From: VBAT01 sp036520835
Lineage (GTDB): Bacteria > Bacteroidota > Bacteroidia > Chitinophagales > Chitinophagaceae
Direction of reading: 5' to 3'
Length of the DNA: 64,000 bases
Assembly (NCBI GenBank): GCA_036520835.1
Contig: DATDIX010000089.1
Location: forward strand, 3,404 to 67,403
Every line of letters starts with the position of its first letter. Positions within the stretch are counted from its first letter, which is position 1. Made by a program: the position numbers and the translations under genes. The notes beneath the pieces were generated by a model. It saw nothing but the letters and a program-made list of their open reading frames with translations, was not told the DNA's origin and ran no database searches. Shown here in pieces: positions 15,445-25,050 of the stretch.

Positions 15445-16398
15445 ATGAAAAAGATACTTTGTATAGGAGAAGCGCTGATCGATATGATCTGCACAGATAA
15501 AGCCAGTTCATTATCAGATGGCTGCCATTTTTTAAAAAAACCCGGCGGCGCTCCCCTGAATGTTGCAGCTGCTATTGCCGCATTGGGTGGTAAAGCAGAA
15601 CTGGTGGCCAAAGTTGGTATCGATCCTTTTGGGAGTCACCTGGTCAGTGTAATGCAGGAATTCAATATTAACACCAAATGGGTATTACAGGATCCATCGC
15701 ATTTTACCACTTTTGCTTTCGTATCACTTATGGAAAATGGTGAACGTGATTTTTATTTCAACCGCGGGGCCGATGGTCAGTTGAGCGAGGAAGAAACAGG
15801 CGCCATTGACCTGGATGAATTCTCGATCGTTCATTTTGGTTCGGCAACCGCTTTTCTACCCGGGCCATTGCAAGCCGCTTACCGTGGACTAATGCAAAAA
15901 TGTTTACAAAAAAATGTCCTTGTCAGTTTTGATCCTAATTACCGGCATCTTTTGTTCCGGGACAATGTGCAGACTTTTATCGATCAATCCTGGAATTTTA
16001 TCCATAGTTGTCATTTATTTAAATTAAGTGACGAAGAGGCAATGCTCATAACAGGCAAATCAACTTTGCCGGATGCTGTTGGGTCGTTGCTTCAAAAAAC
16101 AACGGCGATCTTTACCGTTACACTAGGAAAAGAAGGAACTCTGCTTGGACTAAACGGTACGACAACTATCATTCCCAGCATAGAAATAAAACCCGTTGAT
16201 ACTACGGGCGCCGGTGATGCTTTTGTGGGAGCTCTATTATATCAATTAAGTTCACTCCCGGCAAAACAGGTCTTGCAGTTAACCACTGACGACTGGAAAC
16301 AGCTTATTCTTAATGCAAACAAGGCGGGGGCACGTACCTGCGAGTATCTCGGCGCTATGGAAGCATTTAAACACCTGAGCAATGATATTTTCAATTAA
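15445..16398 (+). CDS. PfkB-family sugar kinase (fructokinase-like)
   Basis: A 317-residue ribokinase-superfamily kinase, cytoplasmic, phosphorylating a free sugar with ATP. Evidence: ILCIGEALIDMIC at the start, the first PfkB signature GGAPLNVAAAIAALGGKAELVAKVG (positions 33-57), the Asn/Asp region VSFDPNYRHLLF, and the second signature DTTGAGDAFVGALL with the catalytic Asp. The order and the YRHLLF motif are closest to fructokinases. It follows the HD gene by 45 bases, and is convergent with the DUF3179 gene. Confidence 0.88.
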   Translation: MKKILCIGEALIDMICTDKASSLSDGCHFLKKPGGAPLNVAAAIAALGGKAELVAKVGIDPFGSHLVSVMQEFNINTKWVLQDPSHFTTFAFVSLMENGERDFYFNRGADGQLSEEETGAIDLDEFSIVHFGSATAFLPGPLQAAYRGLMQKCLQKNVLVSFDPNYRHLLFRDNVQTFIDQSWNFIHSCHLFKLSDEEAMLITGKSTLPDAVGSLLQKTTAIFTVTLGKEGTLLGLNGTTTIIPSIEIKPVDTTGAGDAFVGALLYQLSSLPAKQVLQLTTDDWKQLILNANKAGARTCEYLGAMEAFKHLSNDIFN

Positions 16399-16426
16399 TA
16401 AAAAGTTTGAAAGATCAATGCTGCTG

Positions 16427-17569
16427 TTACTCTTGTTTCCTTGTCGCGGGATTAAATGTTCGCCAGCTATGCCAGAACTCCTGGTAAGCGGGTAAAGGTT
16501 TCAATGAATAACTGGTATCAATCCCTTTACCATCTATCCGGAAACGACGCTCATTATAAAAAATGGTATCATTGGCTAAAGAAAACCGGGCATCACCCCC
16601 TGGTCTTTCGAAAGCAAAGAAGCTTTTCTTATCTGTTGACAGTACCAGCAATAATGGTGTACTTCCTATTGTATCCTGTATGATGCCTTCTGAATACAAC
16701 CGGTTCCAGTCGTAGGCTTTTCTTTCTGTGCCTGTTTTTACACCTATCACCCATGATTTATTTTTCCAGGAAAGACTGTCGGTACCCGTCAGCCTGCTCC
16801 TGCTTTCACCTGTTTCAAACTTCATCGTGCTGTCATAGGATTGAAGAAATGCAGGATCAGCCTGCATGATGTATGAGCTGGGATTCATCCGCAACCAATT
16901 TGCCAATGAAGTTTGCATACTGAAAACTTCTGGTAATTGCTGTCCTTTCAGCGGACCCGTAATCGCCTCTCCATTTACCTGTCTCCACCAACTCTTTGTA
17001 GTTGCATCTTCAAACATCGCATTAAAATGATCCATGCCAACTAATCTGAATTTTTCAGGCTGGCCATTGACAACCGGCTCAAAGACACGACCAGTCCTGC
17101 ATACCGTGCAGTAAGTAATGATCATGGGTTTGCCTCCCACGGAATCCTGCACCTGGTGATGGTAACCCAAAAACTGTATAGGATAAGCCTTGGCTTCCCC
17201 GTTATTAATTACACCAATCACCAGCCTGTTCGTGTCTACCTGGTTAGCCGAAACGTTTACCATTAATAGTTTTTCGGGCTGGTAGAACATATGATCAGCT
17301 GCCATTTTAAAATTGATCATATATACCACAGCAGCTACCAACGCAAGAGGAATGAATAATAACCATTTTCTCTTCCAATGAGATTTGAATAGCCCGATTA
17401 TGATCATCACGCCGAATAACACCCGGAACACCCAACGCCATTTATACAGGAAATAAGCTACGTCAATACTATTCATTTCCTGGCTACCGGGCATGGGCAT
17501 GATGAAGTAAACATTTAATATTTCAAAGACCAGTAACCCGGCCAAGCCCAACCAAAAAAATTTTTTCAT
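16427..17569 (-). CDS. DUF3179 membrane protein
   Basis: A 380-residue protein with three to four N-terminal membrane helices (about residues 2-22, 44-62, 69-88) and then a large soluble part matching DUF3179: AYPIQFLGYHHQVQD, ITYCTVCRTGRVFEPVV, RLVGMDHFNAMFEDATTKSWWRQ, and GEAITGPLKGQQL. The CTVC pair and the His/Asp-rich DHFNAMFED segment suggest metal or cofactor binding, but the function is not known. It is convergent with the sugar kinase and lies downstream of the barrel protein on the same strand. Confidence 0.85.
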   Translation of the reverse strand: MKKFFWLGLAGLLVFEILNVYFIMPMPGSQEMNSIDVAYFLYKWRWVFRVLFGVMIIIGLFKSHWKRKWLLFIPLALVAAVVYMINFKMAADHMFYQPEKLLMVNVSANQVDTNRLVIGVINNGEAKAYPIQFLGYHHQVQDSVGGKPMIITYCTVCRTGRVFEPVVNGQPEKFRLVGMDHFNAMFEDATTKSWWRQVNGEAITGPLKGQQLPEVFSMQTSLANWLRMNPSSYIMQADPAFLQSYDSTMKFETGESRSRLTGTDSLSWKNKSWVIGVKTGTERKAYDWNRLYSEGIIQDTIGSTPLLLVLSTDKKSFFAFERPGGDARFSLANDTIFYNERRFRIDGKGIDTSYSLKPLPAYQEFWHSWRTFNPATRKQE

Positions 17570-17734
17570 GCTGTTCTTTTATATATCAAAAACTTAGTAA
17601 CAGGTAATCAACCAGGAAAAAAAATGGCGTTAGTAAAGAATTACCACGCCGTGAATGCTTATTGCTAAAAAAATTCATCCGCGTTACTGCTATAGTTCCG
17701 CGAATTACGTAATGGCCGTATTCTTTTTTCCTTG

Positions 17735-18802
17735 TCAAAGGCGAAAAGAAACACCGGCACTTATAAGATAATCTGCAAATGCCGCATCACCCTGAACATA
17801 TACACCTGTATCGGCAGTACGGCGTTTGTCTGAATCACTTTGTGTACGATTTCTTTTCAGTGCAACCGGAACAGCAAGATTGACACTGATCTTTTTAGCT
17901 ACAAAGGTTACAGCCGGTTCGGCTGAAATAATATAACCCGGTCTCCTGAAGCCACGGCTTCCGCCAATCAGGTCTTCTGAAGGAAGCCCTTCTATCCGGA
18001 CGCCTCCTGAAAAATTAAATTTGCTGACCATATAGCTCAGCCCCGCCCGGGCCATGAAAAGATCAGGAACACTCATTACATCTGTATTGTATTTTTTGGC
18101 GGTTGCCGATGGCGTACCTCCACGGGCAGTAGAGGTTCCATTCACTTCCCGCGGATTGGTCAAATAGAAACAACTGGCATAGACCCCCAGTTTATGACTG
18201 AAATTATAAAAGCTGTTCAGTTCAAAAGTTATACCGGTACCTCCATCGCCTGGCTGAATGGATTGATCAACGGGCCCCAGCACACTTGAATCCGCCTTTT
18301 TATAAAAGTAATCCTGGTAATTAAAAATACCTGTTGGCAGCTTGATCCCTAATCCCAGTTGCAGATTTCCCTTGTGTGATTTGGCAGGATCAAACATCCA
18401 TCGGTACGCTGCTACACGGATATCGCCGATACCAAAAGAGTGAGTGGAATGTCTTGTCTGGCCATCATGCTCATACAGGGAAGAACGTGCAAAACTCATA
18501 ACGGGCAGTACCAGTGCAAGCGACCACCTGGAATTAAATGTCCGGGTAGCCGTAATATCAAGCTCATAGGCATGATTGATCACATTGCTATGCTCTTCCT
18601 CCCGGTGTTTTTGCTCCTCGGTACCTACAAAATGTTTATAGGATTTATAATACCGGTTATTGAGGTTCATGTCCCACCCTTTCAGATCAGTAGGACGGGA
18701 ACAAACACCTGTTGTGCCTTTGATGGCCACACAACCTTGTGCATTTGTTTTTATTTGCATCACTGCAAATAAGAAAAGGAGAAGTGCATAAACGTGTTTC
18801 AT
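17735..18802 (-). CDS. Outer-membrane beta-barrel protein, unknown substrate
   Basis: A 355-residue protein with a signal peptide (MKHVYALLLFLFAVMQIKTNAQG, cleavage near residue 21) and then alternating amphipathic strands with aromatic ends, finishing SAGVSFRL, a typical barrel C terminus. It resembles the putative outer-membrane transporter group found in Bacteroidota beside metal or cofactor genes. Three Cys lie near the mature N terminus (GCVAIKGTTGVC). It lies 165 bases upstream of the DUF3179 gene; a link is possible but not shown. The 218-base gap behind it holds no gene that I can support. Confidence 0.7.
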   Translation of the reverse strand: MKHVYALLLFLFAVMQIKTNAQGCVAIKGTTGVCSRPTDLKGWDMNLNNRYYKSYKHFVGTEEQKHREEEHSNVINHAYELDITATRTFNSRWSLALVLPVMSFARSSLYEHDGQTRHSTHSFGIGDIRVAAYRWMFDPAKSHKGNLQLGLGIKLPTGIFNYQDYFYKKADSSVLGPVDQSIQPGDGGTGITFELNSFYNFSHKLGVYASCFYLTNPREVNGTSTARGGTPSATAKKYNTDVMSVPDLFMARAGLSYMVSKFNFSGGVRIEGLPSEDLIGGSRGFRRPGYIISAEPAVTFVAKKISVNLAVPVALKRNRTQSDSDKRRTADTGVYVQGDAAFADYLISAGVSFRL

Positions 18803-19021
18803 AATTGATTTTGGCTATATATGCTGATTTTTTACTTTTTACCGGATGTATTAATTAGTTATTCATCTTTTATGCCCCTTCAGCACTTTCGAAAACAAAT
18901 GCTCCCTACTGTAGTGCTGGTTAGAAGCGAAGAAAATTTGTTAGCCCTCGCTATTAAAATCACCTGTCCGGGTACCTGCTTTGAAGATAACGATTTTTAC
19001 CCTTTTATCAATACCGGGCAT

Positions 19022-22000
19022 TTATTGAGCAGTTAAATACCTCTTACTTATTTCATCGTACAACTTCATCAGGTCATTTGACTTGCCATTATTGTCAAAA
19101 ACCTTTTCCCAGGTATTTAATGGTTCCCAGATACAGGTACCTTTCCCTTTTCCGCCCGGCAATTCAAAAGCGATCTTGTTTACTTCATTTTTCAAAGCGG
19201 AGTACTCCACTACGATCACATCTTTACCATATCGCCGCACCAGGTCGCTGAGATTATCACGAAGATCATCCAGCGTGCCGTGCCATTTGGGATAATAGGA
19301 TTCGCCGATCACATCGAATGAAACACCACGGGCCAGCATATTATCAATAAAGAAAACAGATTCATCGTTCTGCCCGCCCAATGCCACATGCAGCATCATG
19401 ATCACGGAGGGATCCACTGCTTTTACTGCGGCAGTACCGGCATTCAGTAATTGAGCAAGGCTATCGAGATTACTTACATTTCCTTCCGGCCATATTATTC
19501 CATGATTGATCTCGTTACCTATCTGCACCATATCCGGCGTTGTGCCCTGGTCCTTTAACTCCTGTATCACTTTCTTTGTATAATCATACACAGCCTTCTT
19601 CAGCTCCTCAAATGTCAAACTTCGCCATGCAGCAGGTTTGTATTGTTTTCCCGGATCGGCCCAATAATCGCTGTAATGAAAATCGACCAATAGTTTCATG
19701 CCGGCAGCTTTGACTCTTTTCGCCATTTGTTTTGTATGCTCTAAATCACAAAACCCTTTTTTAGGAGAATAGCCGCTGTCTCTTGCCGGGTCATTAAAAA
19801 TCCTGAGTCTTACGTAATTAAATCCATGGTCTTTTAATATAGTTATAGCATCCTTCTCCGTTCCATTATCAGAAAATTTCATTCCCCTGTCTTCCAGTTG
19901 TGGTAAGAAGGAAATGTCAGCACCGATCATTTTGCCTACTTCCCTTTTCTTCGCAGCTTCTCCTTTTAATTCATACTTTTTATCAATGTTAATGGATAAA
20001 GCGCTGCCCGGTGGGACCGTGATGATATCGGTGGAACCCGTCCAGAGACCCGCAGCTTTTGCTTCAAACTTAATAATTCCCGGCTCACCGGTTGATTGCA
20101 CGATCACCTGGCATTTGCCATTAAATAAACTTCTTTGCCATGCGCCATCAGCACATTTATCCGGTTCATGACTGCTGGGATCACCATTGCCCACCCCAAT
20201 AATTTTTCCCGGGCCGGAAATAGAGAAAGTGATCATATTATTTGCATCAGGCACTTCCCTGCCCTGTTGATCTACCACACTTAAATTAATTACACTTACA
20301 TCTTTCCTGTCTGCAAACATGGTTGTTTTATATGGCGTCATCACCACTTCCGTTGGCGTTCCGGTTGTTTCTATTTTCCTGGTTAACTTTTTCCCTTTTT
20401 TATACGCCACGGCTTCCAATGTCCCCGGCTGGTAATCTACTGTCCATTTTAAATGACTGTTGCGGGGCATATCTTTTTTACCCAAACTTTTCCCGTTTAA
20501 AAACAATTCAACATTGTCCGCATTGGTATTTACCCATACGTCAATGGGCTTGCCCCTTTTATCCCGCCAGTTCCAGTGCGGTGAAATATGCAACACATCC
20601 TTATCCGTCCACCAGCTTTGATAGTAGTAATAAATATTCTTTGGAAACCCGCACATATCCATGATGCCAAAATGCGAATTGATATTAGGCCATTCAAAAG
20701 GAGTTGGTTCTCCGCGATAATCCAAACCCGTCCATACAAAACCACCGAGCCAAAAATCATTTGGCGCAGCTAATGTCCACCACATTTCAGCAGTGCTTGC
20801 CCACCAGGGGAAAGTAATATCCTGGTCAGGAACATATCCTCTTATTGTATCTTTTTCATAAATACCTCTTGTAGAAACCGTGCTTCCCATTTCTGTACCG
20901 ATGATCGGCTGGTCAGGATGATCACGATGATAATCTGCAACAAATTTTTCACGATAGTTAAAGGAACGAACCGGTATCACTTCATTCACGCCACGATATA
21001 CATTCGGCAGGTCAGCAGCATAGGTGGAGGTACGTGTTGGATCCAGCTCTTTTAGTTTTGCTATAAATGTTTGCGCTATTCTTTTGCCGGTTGTTTGTGT
21101 ATGTATCCATCCTTCCTCATTTCCTATTGACCACATAAAAACAGAAGGATGATTACGATCTCTTTTTACCAAACGTTCAAACTGATCCATATACTCCGGG
21201 CTGCTGTTCAGTAATCTTTGCTCATCCATTACCAGCATACCCAAACTATCACATGCATCCAGCAATTCAGCAGTTGGTGCATTATGACTGGTACGATATG
21301 CATTCACTCCCATGTTCTTTAAAAGATCAATACGGTAATATTGTAAATAATCAGGCAATGCGCTGCCAACACCTGCATGATCCTGGTGACAATTAACTCC
21401 CTGCAGTTTTACATGTTTCCCATTTAAAAAAACACCATTTGTTTTTACTTCGATGTGACGGACACCATAACGTATTATTTTTTTATCCACCAGTTTACCA
21501 TTCGACTTTATTTCAACAACCACCCTGTAGAGATATGGATCTTCCAACGACCATTGCCTGAAGTTTACTAATGAAATACTATTGATTGCAGTAGCTGATG
21601 CATTTTGCTTTAAAGAAAGAGACTGATCTTTTGAACGTGAAATTATTTTCCCTTCCCTGTCAGTTATATAAGCTGAAACAGTAGATGTGGCTGAAGATGG
21701 CGACAGATTCTCCACTTTAGTTTCAACATTCACAACAGCCTTGTTACTAATAATAGCTGAATATGCAAATACGCCATCATGGGCAATATGTACATTATCA
21801 TATTGGTTTAACCACACATGCCTGTAAATACCGGCGCCTTCATAAAACCAACCTTCATACTGCGTTGCATCCACTCTTACAACGATCACATTATCCCTGT
21901 CAAAATTTACATAATCTGTAATATCATACGCATTGCCTACATAACCGCTCATATTGTTACCAACAAAAAAATTATTGACCCATATCATCGCATTTCTGAA

Positions 22001-22429
22001 AATGCCATCAAACTGTAACTGGAATCGTTGCCCTGAATCCGCTCTTGCAACAGAAAAACGTTTACGATACCAGCCAATACTTGTTTCAGGAAAAAGCCCC
22101 CCTACAGGTTTAAATCCATGAGAAGTTACATGCGGATCTTTCACGTTTACAAACGGAAGCTCTACTGCCCAGTCATGCGGAAGATCAAGCGTTCTCCATG
22201 CACTGTCTTTAAAGCGTGGGTCAACAGCTATTGTTCCCCATACACCACCCGATTTAGAAAAAATAGTGGCAGTGCTGTAATTGAAATCTTTTTCCGGATT
22301 TGCTGCATGTCCAAAATGAAATTTCCAGTTATCATCAAGATTTATTTGCTTACGGGGAGAAGTTTGCGCATTGCAAAACAGTGAGCAAGATAAAAGGAAA
22401 ATAAAAAAATAGAACCGGGATGCTTGCAT
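19022..22429 (-). CDS. GH2 beta-galactosidase fused to GH53 endo-galactanase
   Basis: This 1135-residue secreted enzyme joins two glycosidases in one chain. After a signal peptide (about 1-21) comes a full GH2 beta-galactosidase: sugar-binding domain 28-205, Ig-like 210-325, catalytic barrel about 330-610 with acid/base Glu438 (SIGNEEGW) and nucleophile Glu513 (GTEMG), then Ig-like/DUF4982-type domains to about 805. Residues about 830-1130 form a GH53 barrel with acid/base Glu973 (GNEIN) and nucleophile Glu1075 (VVEYS). GH53 cuts beta-1,4-galactan internally and GH2 takes off terminal galactose, so both activities suit pectic galactan. It is the last gene of PUL 1, 26 bases behind the GH-A gene. 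Confidence 0.92.
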   Translation of the reverse strand: MQASRFYFFIFLLSCSLFCNAQTSPRKQINLDDNWKFHFGHAANPEKDFNYSTATIFSKSGGVWGTIAVDPRFKDSAWRTLDLPHDWAVELPFVNVKDPHVTSHGFKPVGGLFPETSIGWYRKRFSVARADSGQRFQLQFDGIFRNAMIWVNNFFVGNNMSGYVGNAYDITDYVNFDRDNVIVVRVDATQYEGWFYEGAGIYRHVWLNQYDNVHIAHDGVFAYSAIISNKAVVNVETKVENLSPSSATSTVSAYITDREGKIISRSKDQSLSLKQNASATAINSISLVNFRQWSLEDPYLYRVVVEIKSNGKLVDKKIIRYGVRHIEVKTNGVFLNGKHVKLQGVNCHQDHAGVGSALPDYLQYYRIDLLKNMGVNAYRTSHNAPTAELLDACDSLGMLVMDEQRLLNSSPEYMDQFERLVKRDRNHPSVFMWSIGNEEGWIHTQTTGKRIAQTFIAKLKELDPTRTSTYAADLPNVYRGVNEVIPVRSFNYREKFVADYHRDHPDQPIIGTEMGSTVSTRGIYEKDTIRGYVPDQDITFPWWASTAEMWWTLAAPNDFWLGGFVWTGLDYRGEPTPFEWPNINSHFGIMDMCGFPKNIYYYYQSWWTDKDVLHISPHWNWRDKRGKPIDVWVNTNADNVELFLNGKSLGKKDMPRNSHLKWTVDYQPGTLEAVAYKKGKKLTRKIETTGTPTEVVMTPYKTTMFADRKDVSVINLSVVDQQGREVPDANNMITFSISGPGKIIGVGNGDPSSHEPDKCADGAWQRSLFNGKCQVIVQSTGEPGIIKFEAKAAGLWTGSTDIITVPPGSALSINIDKKYELKGEAAKKREVGKMIGADISFLPQLEDRGMKFSDNGTEKDAITILKDHGFNYVRLRIFNDPARDSGYSPKKGFCDLEHTKQMAKRVKAAGMKLLVDFHYSDYWADPGKQYKPAAWRSLTFEELKKAVYDYTKKVIQELKDQGTTPDMVQIGNEINHGIIWPEGNVSNLDSLAQLLNAGTAAVKAVDPSVIMMLHVALGGQNDESVFFIDNMLARGVSFDVIGESYYPKWHGTLDDLRDNLSDLVRRYGKDVIVVEYSALKNEVNKIAFELPGGKGKGTCIWEPLNTWEKVFDNNGKSNDLMKLYDEISKRYLTAQ

Positions 22430-22455
22430 AATAAAATGTTTAACAGGAATAAAAA

Positions 22456-25020
22456 CTATTTCTTCTTTTCTAACCGTATTGATTCCACTTCCAAACTATA
22501 TGGCTTTTTAAATTCAGATTCGGTTACATCAGTTCCAATTGTCACTTGTATTCTTTCAATTTCAGATAGCTTAAAAGAAGATGTTCCTGAAGCTTTGAAC
22601 CATAGGGGCAAGAAACCGGGATATGGTCTTGGCAATAATAACATAGAATCAGGAACCATTTCATTCAACGGAACTTCAATATCACTGAAAGTATTATTCA
22701 AGGTAACGTAAGTTGAAAACGAAAAAGCATCGGTATTTGTTAATGTAATTTTTGCTTTTACAGGATTTGTTTCAGCCGTTCTTGCTCTTATTATCAGCTT
22801 GTCGAATGTTTCAGTGGTACGTCCTTTGGTTTTATCGGCAAAAAAATATTGAAACCCGATAGTATGATCACCAGCTAATTCATTTGTCGCCAATCTTAAT
22901 ATTAGCCTGCCTGGTTCCGCACCAGTAATATAGCTTGTTTGAAAGCCCCTTCTGAAAGAAGGATATATTCTCGCATTCCTGTCAGTTGTTGGATTAAATA
23001 TTTCAAGTTTGCTTGTCGGTGCAGCAACAAAAGTTTCCCATGTTTCATTGATGTAATTATCCCATGCAAAAGGGTTTCCTTTATGATTGCCGGGGAAAAC
23101 ATAATATTCATCAGCTTTCTGGATAATGATACGATAACTGGTAACACCCGGGGTAGCTAATTCAGCAGGAACTTCTGTTGTATAATTATTTGATTCCTTT
23201 CTTAACAATGTGATCGTTCTTGATTGACCAAAACCTCCACCCAAACGATTTACCTGTACTGTTACTTTATCGCTTGTATCAAGACCGACAATTTTTGCGC
23301 TTATAAGAAACGATCTACCCGAAGAAACTTCTTTTAAAGGCGTATGTGCAACAAATGGCTCTTTTGAAAATGGTTGTGGTGCAAAAAAATTTCTTGATCC
23401 TGCATAGTTGAAACTGTTTTCCGGATTTTGTATCAAATACAATCCGGGAGAAATATAAAACCCATCTTTGCCATTTTCTGTTGAATAATTATTTCCTTCG
23501 TTCAATGCTTTTACCAGAAAATCATTACCCAATTCATCCAATAAAACCTGCATCTTATTTTTCTTCCACTCAACCCTTGTTACTTCTTTTTTTGGCGAGG
23601 CTCTTTCAAAGGGATCCCGGATATAAATCGCATCAGGCATTACTTCCAATCGCCACACACCATCCTGTATCTTATCAATAAAGTATGCCCCGCTTCCTTC
23701 ATATTGCACAACTGGCGAGCTGCCAACACCGGCAATATGCTTCAGTTTCGGAATATTTTTCGGCTTTGTACCCGTTGTATTGGAATAATAAAATTCTTCA
23801 TCGCTGTTCATTTCACTTAAAGAGTTTTTATAACTCACCCGGAATACATCAAACACACTGTCTGCAGGATAGCTACCGTAATTTTTCAACCGGGGAAGTT
23901 TATGAAAAACTTTTGAAGCGATCAGCATGCTGATCGCCTTCGAAGGAGTGTAAGCAAGATTCAGGTAATGAGTCTGGTATTCTGTATTGACATGCGCAAT
24001 AGCCAGCGGATCGTATGCGAATTGAGTGACCCATTGAAATCCTGCTTCTTTAAAACTTTTTGCAGCAGTGGGATACATGTACGATTGCAGTACATCAGCC
24101 GCATCAAACTCATACACCATTCTTGATTTATTCCTGTACTCAGGAACAGAATCAAATGGAATGGTATAGTGATCAACATGCGGTAAAAAATTCCCTTTTA
24201 CTTCCTGGTTGGCAACAAGCCCCGTTGGATACCATTGAAAAGCCACACCATCGATATTGGCTTTTGCAACCGCATCAGAATAAAAAGGAGACTGAGCGAT
24301 ATTATAATAAACAGGTTTTGTCCAGCCTGTGCTTTTCACCGCTGCTGTAAGACGATTGATGTAACTTGTCACTCCGGGCTTTGGACCGCTGTGACTAGGT
24401 TCATTATTTATTTCAACAGCAATCACATCAGGATCATTCCCATAAGTAAGCTTGGTATAAGGATTAACATGTTTAAAAAATTGCACCATATAATTTTCCT
24501 GTGCAACGATTGCTGTATCGTTTGTAGTTGATCTACCCTTCCCATACTTTCTTGCAAAACCGGGTGTAGGTTCGTCTCTTTCCGGATAGCCGTTTCCCCA
24601 AAAAGCTATCGGGGTTATAATGGTTTTAATATTTCTCCTTTTTAATTCAGCCAGTAAAAAATCAAATAAGCGGAGATGATCATTTTCTAAAAGGTTACCT
24701 GCCGTATCCGATATCTCTGTATCCCAAACATGTACACGAAAAGCATCAAACCCAAGTCTTGACATATGATAAACATCCTGCTGAATTGCTTTTTCCATGT
24801 CAACATTCAGTGCTTTATGGGCACGGTAAGCATGTGCAAAAGGAGTGGTATAATTAACCCCAAAAAAGGAGGCTTCGGTTTTGTCTTTTGTCCATCTTAG
24901 CACACCCTGCCTGTCGACATATACCAGGTTCTTGTCGTTTGATCTCTTTTGGGCATGTAAACGATTACATAAAAGAACCAAAAAAAGAAACCCTATCCTT
25001 ATATAAATATTCGGCTTCAT
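22456..25020 (-). CDS. Secreted clan GH-A glycoside hydrolase (GH5-like) with beta-sandwich domains
   Basis: An 854-residue protein with a signal peptide (about 1-23). The N-terminal 420 residues form a TIM barrel: FFGVNYTTPFAHAYRAHK, a catalytic acid/base in AVEINNEPSH (Glu207) and a likely nucleophile in MVYEFDAADV (Glu304), the strand-4 and strand-7 pattern of clan GH-A. The rest (about 430-854) is beta-rich, including a probable C-terminal carbohydrate-binding module. I cannot assign the family more exactly than GH5-like. Its place between two galactanase genes points to a side-chain or oligosaccharide step in galactan breakdown. Its ends are 26 and 30 bases from its neighbours. Confidence 0.8.
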   Translation of the reverse strand: MKPNIYIRIGFLFLVLLCNRLHAQKRSNDKNLVYVDRQGVLRWTKDKTEASFFGVNYTTPFAHAYRAHKALNVDMEKAIQQDVYHMSRLGFDAFRVHVWDTEISDTAGNLLENDHLRLFDFLLAELKRRNIKTIITPIAFWGNGYPERDEPTPGFARKYGKGRSTTNDTAIVAQENYMVQFFKHVNPYTKLTYGNDPDVIAVEINNEPSHSGPKPGVTSYINRLTAAVKSTGWTKPVYYNIAQSPFYSDAVAKANIDGVAFQWYPTGLVANQEVKGNFLPHVDHYTIPFDSVPEYRNKSRMVYEFDAADVLQSYMYPTAAKSFKEAGFQWVTQFAYDPLAIAHVNTEYQTHYLNLAYTPSKAISMLIASKVFHKLPRLKNYGSYPADSVFDVFRVSYKNSLSEMNSDEEFYYSNTTGTKPKNIPKLKHIAGVGSSPVVQYEGSGAYFIDKIQDGVWRLEVMPDAIYIRDPFERASPKKEVTRVEWKKNKMQVLLDELGNDFLVKALNEGNNYSTENGKDGFYISPGLYLIQNPENSFNYAGSRNFFAPQPFSKEPFVAHTPLKEVSSGRSFLISAKIVGLDTSDKVTVQVNRLGGGFGQSRTITLLRKESNNYTTEVPAELATPGVTSYRIIIQKADEYYVFPGNHKGNPFAWDNYINETWETFVAAPTSKLEIFNPTTDRNARIYPSFRRGFQTSYITGAEPGRLILRLATNELAGDHTIGFQYFFADKTKGRTTETFDKLIIRARTAETNPVKAKITLTNTDAFSFSTYVTLNNTFSDIEVPLNEMVPDSMLLLPRPYPGFLPLWFKASGTSSFKLSEIERIQVTIGTDVTESEFKKPYSLEVESIRLEKKK

Positions 25021-25050
25021 GAAATAATTTTTCCAGGAATGATGATCCTC

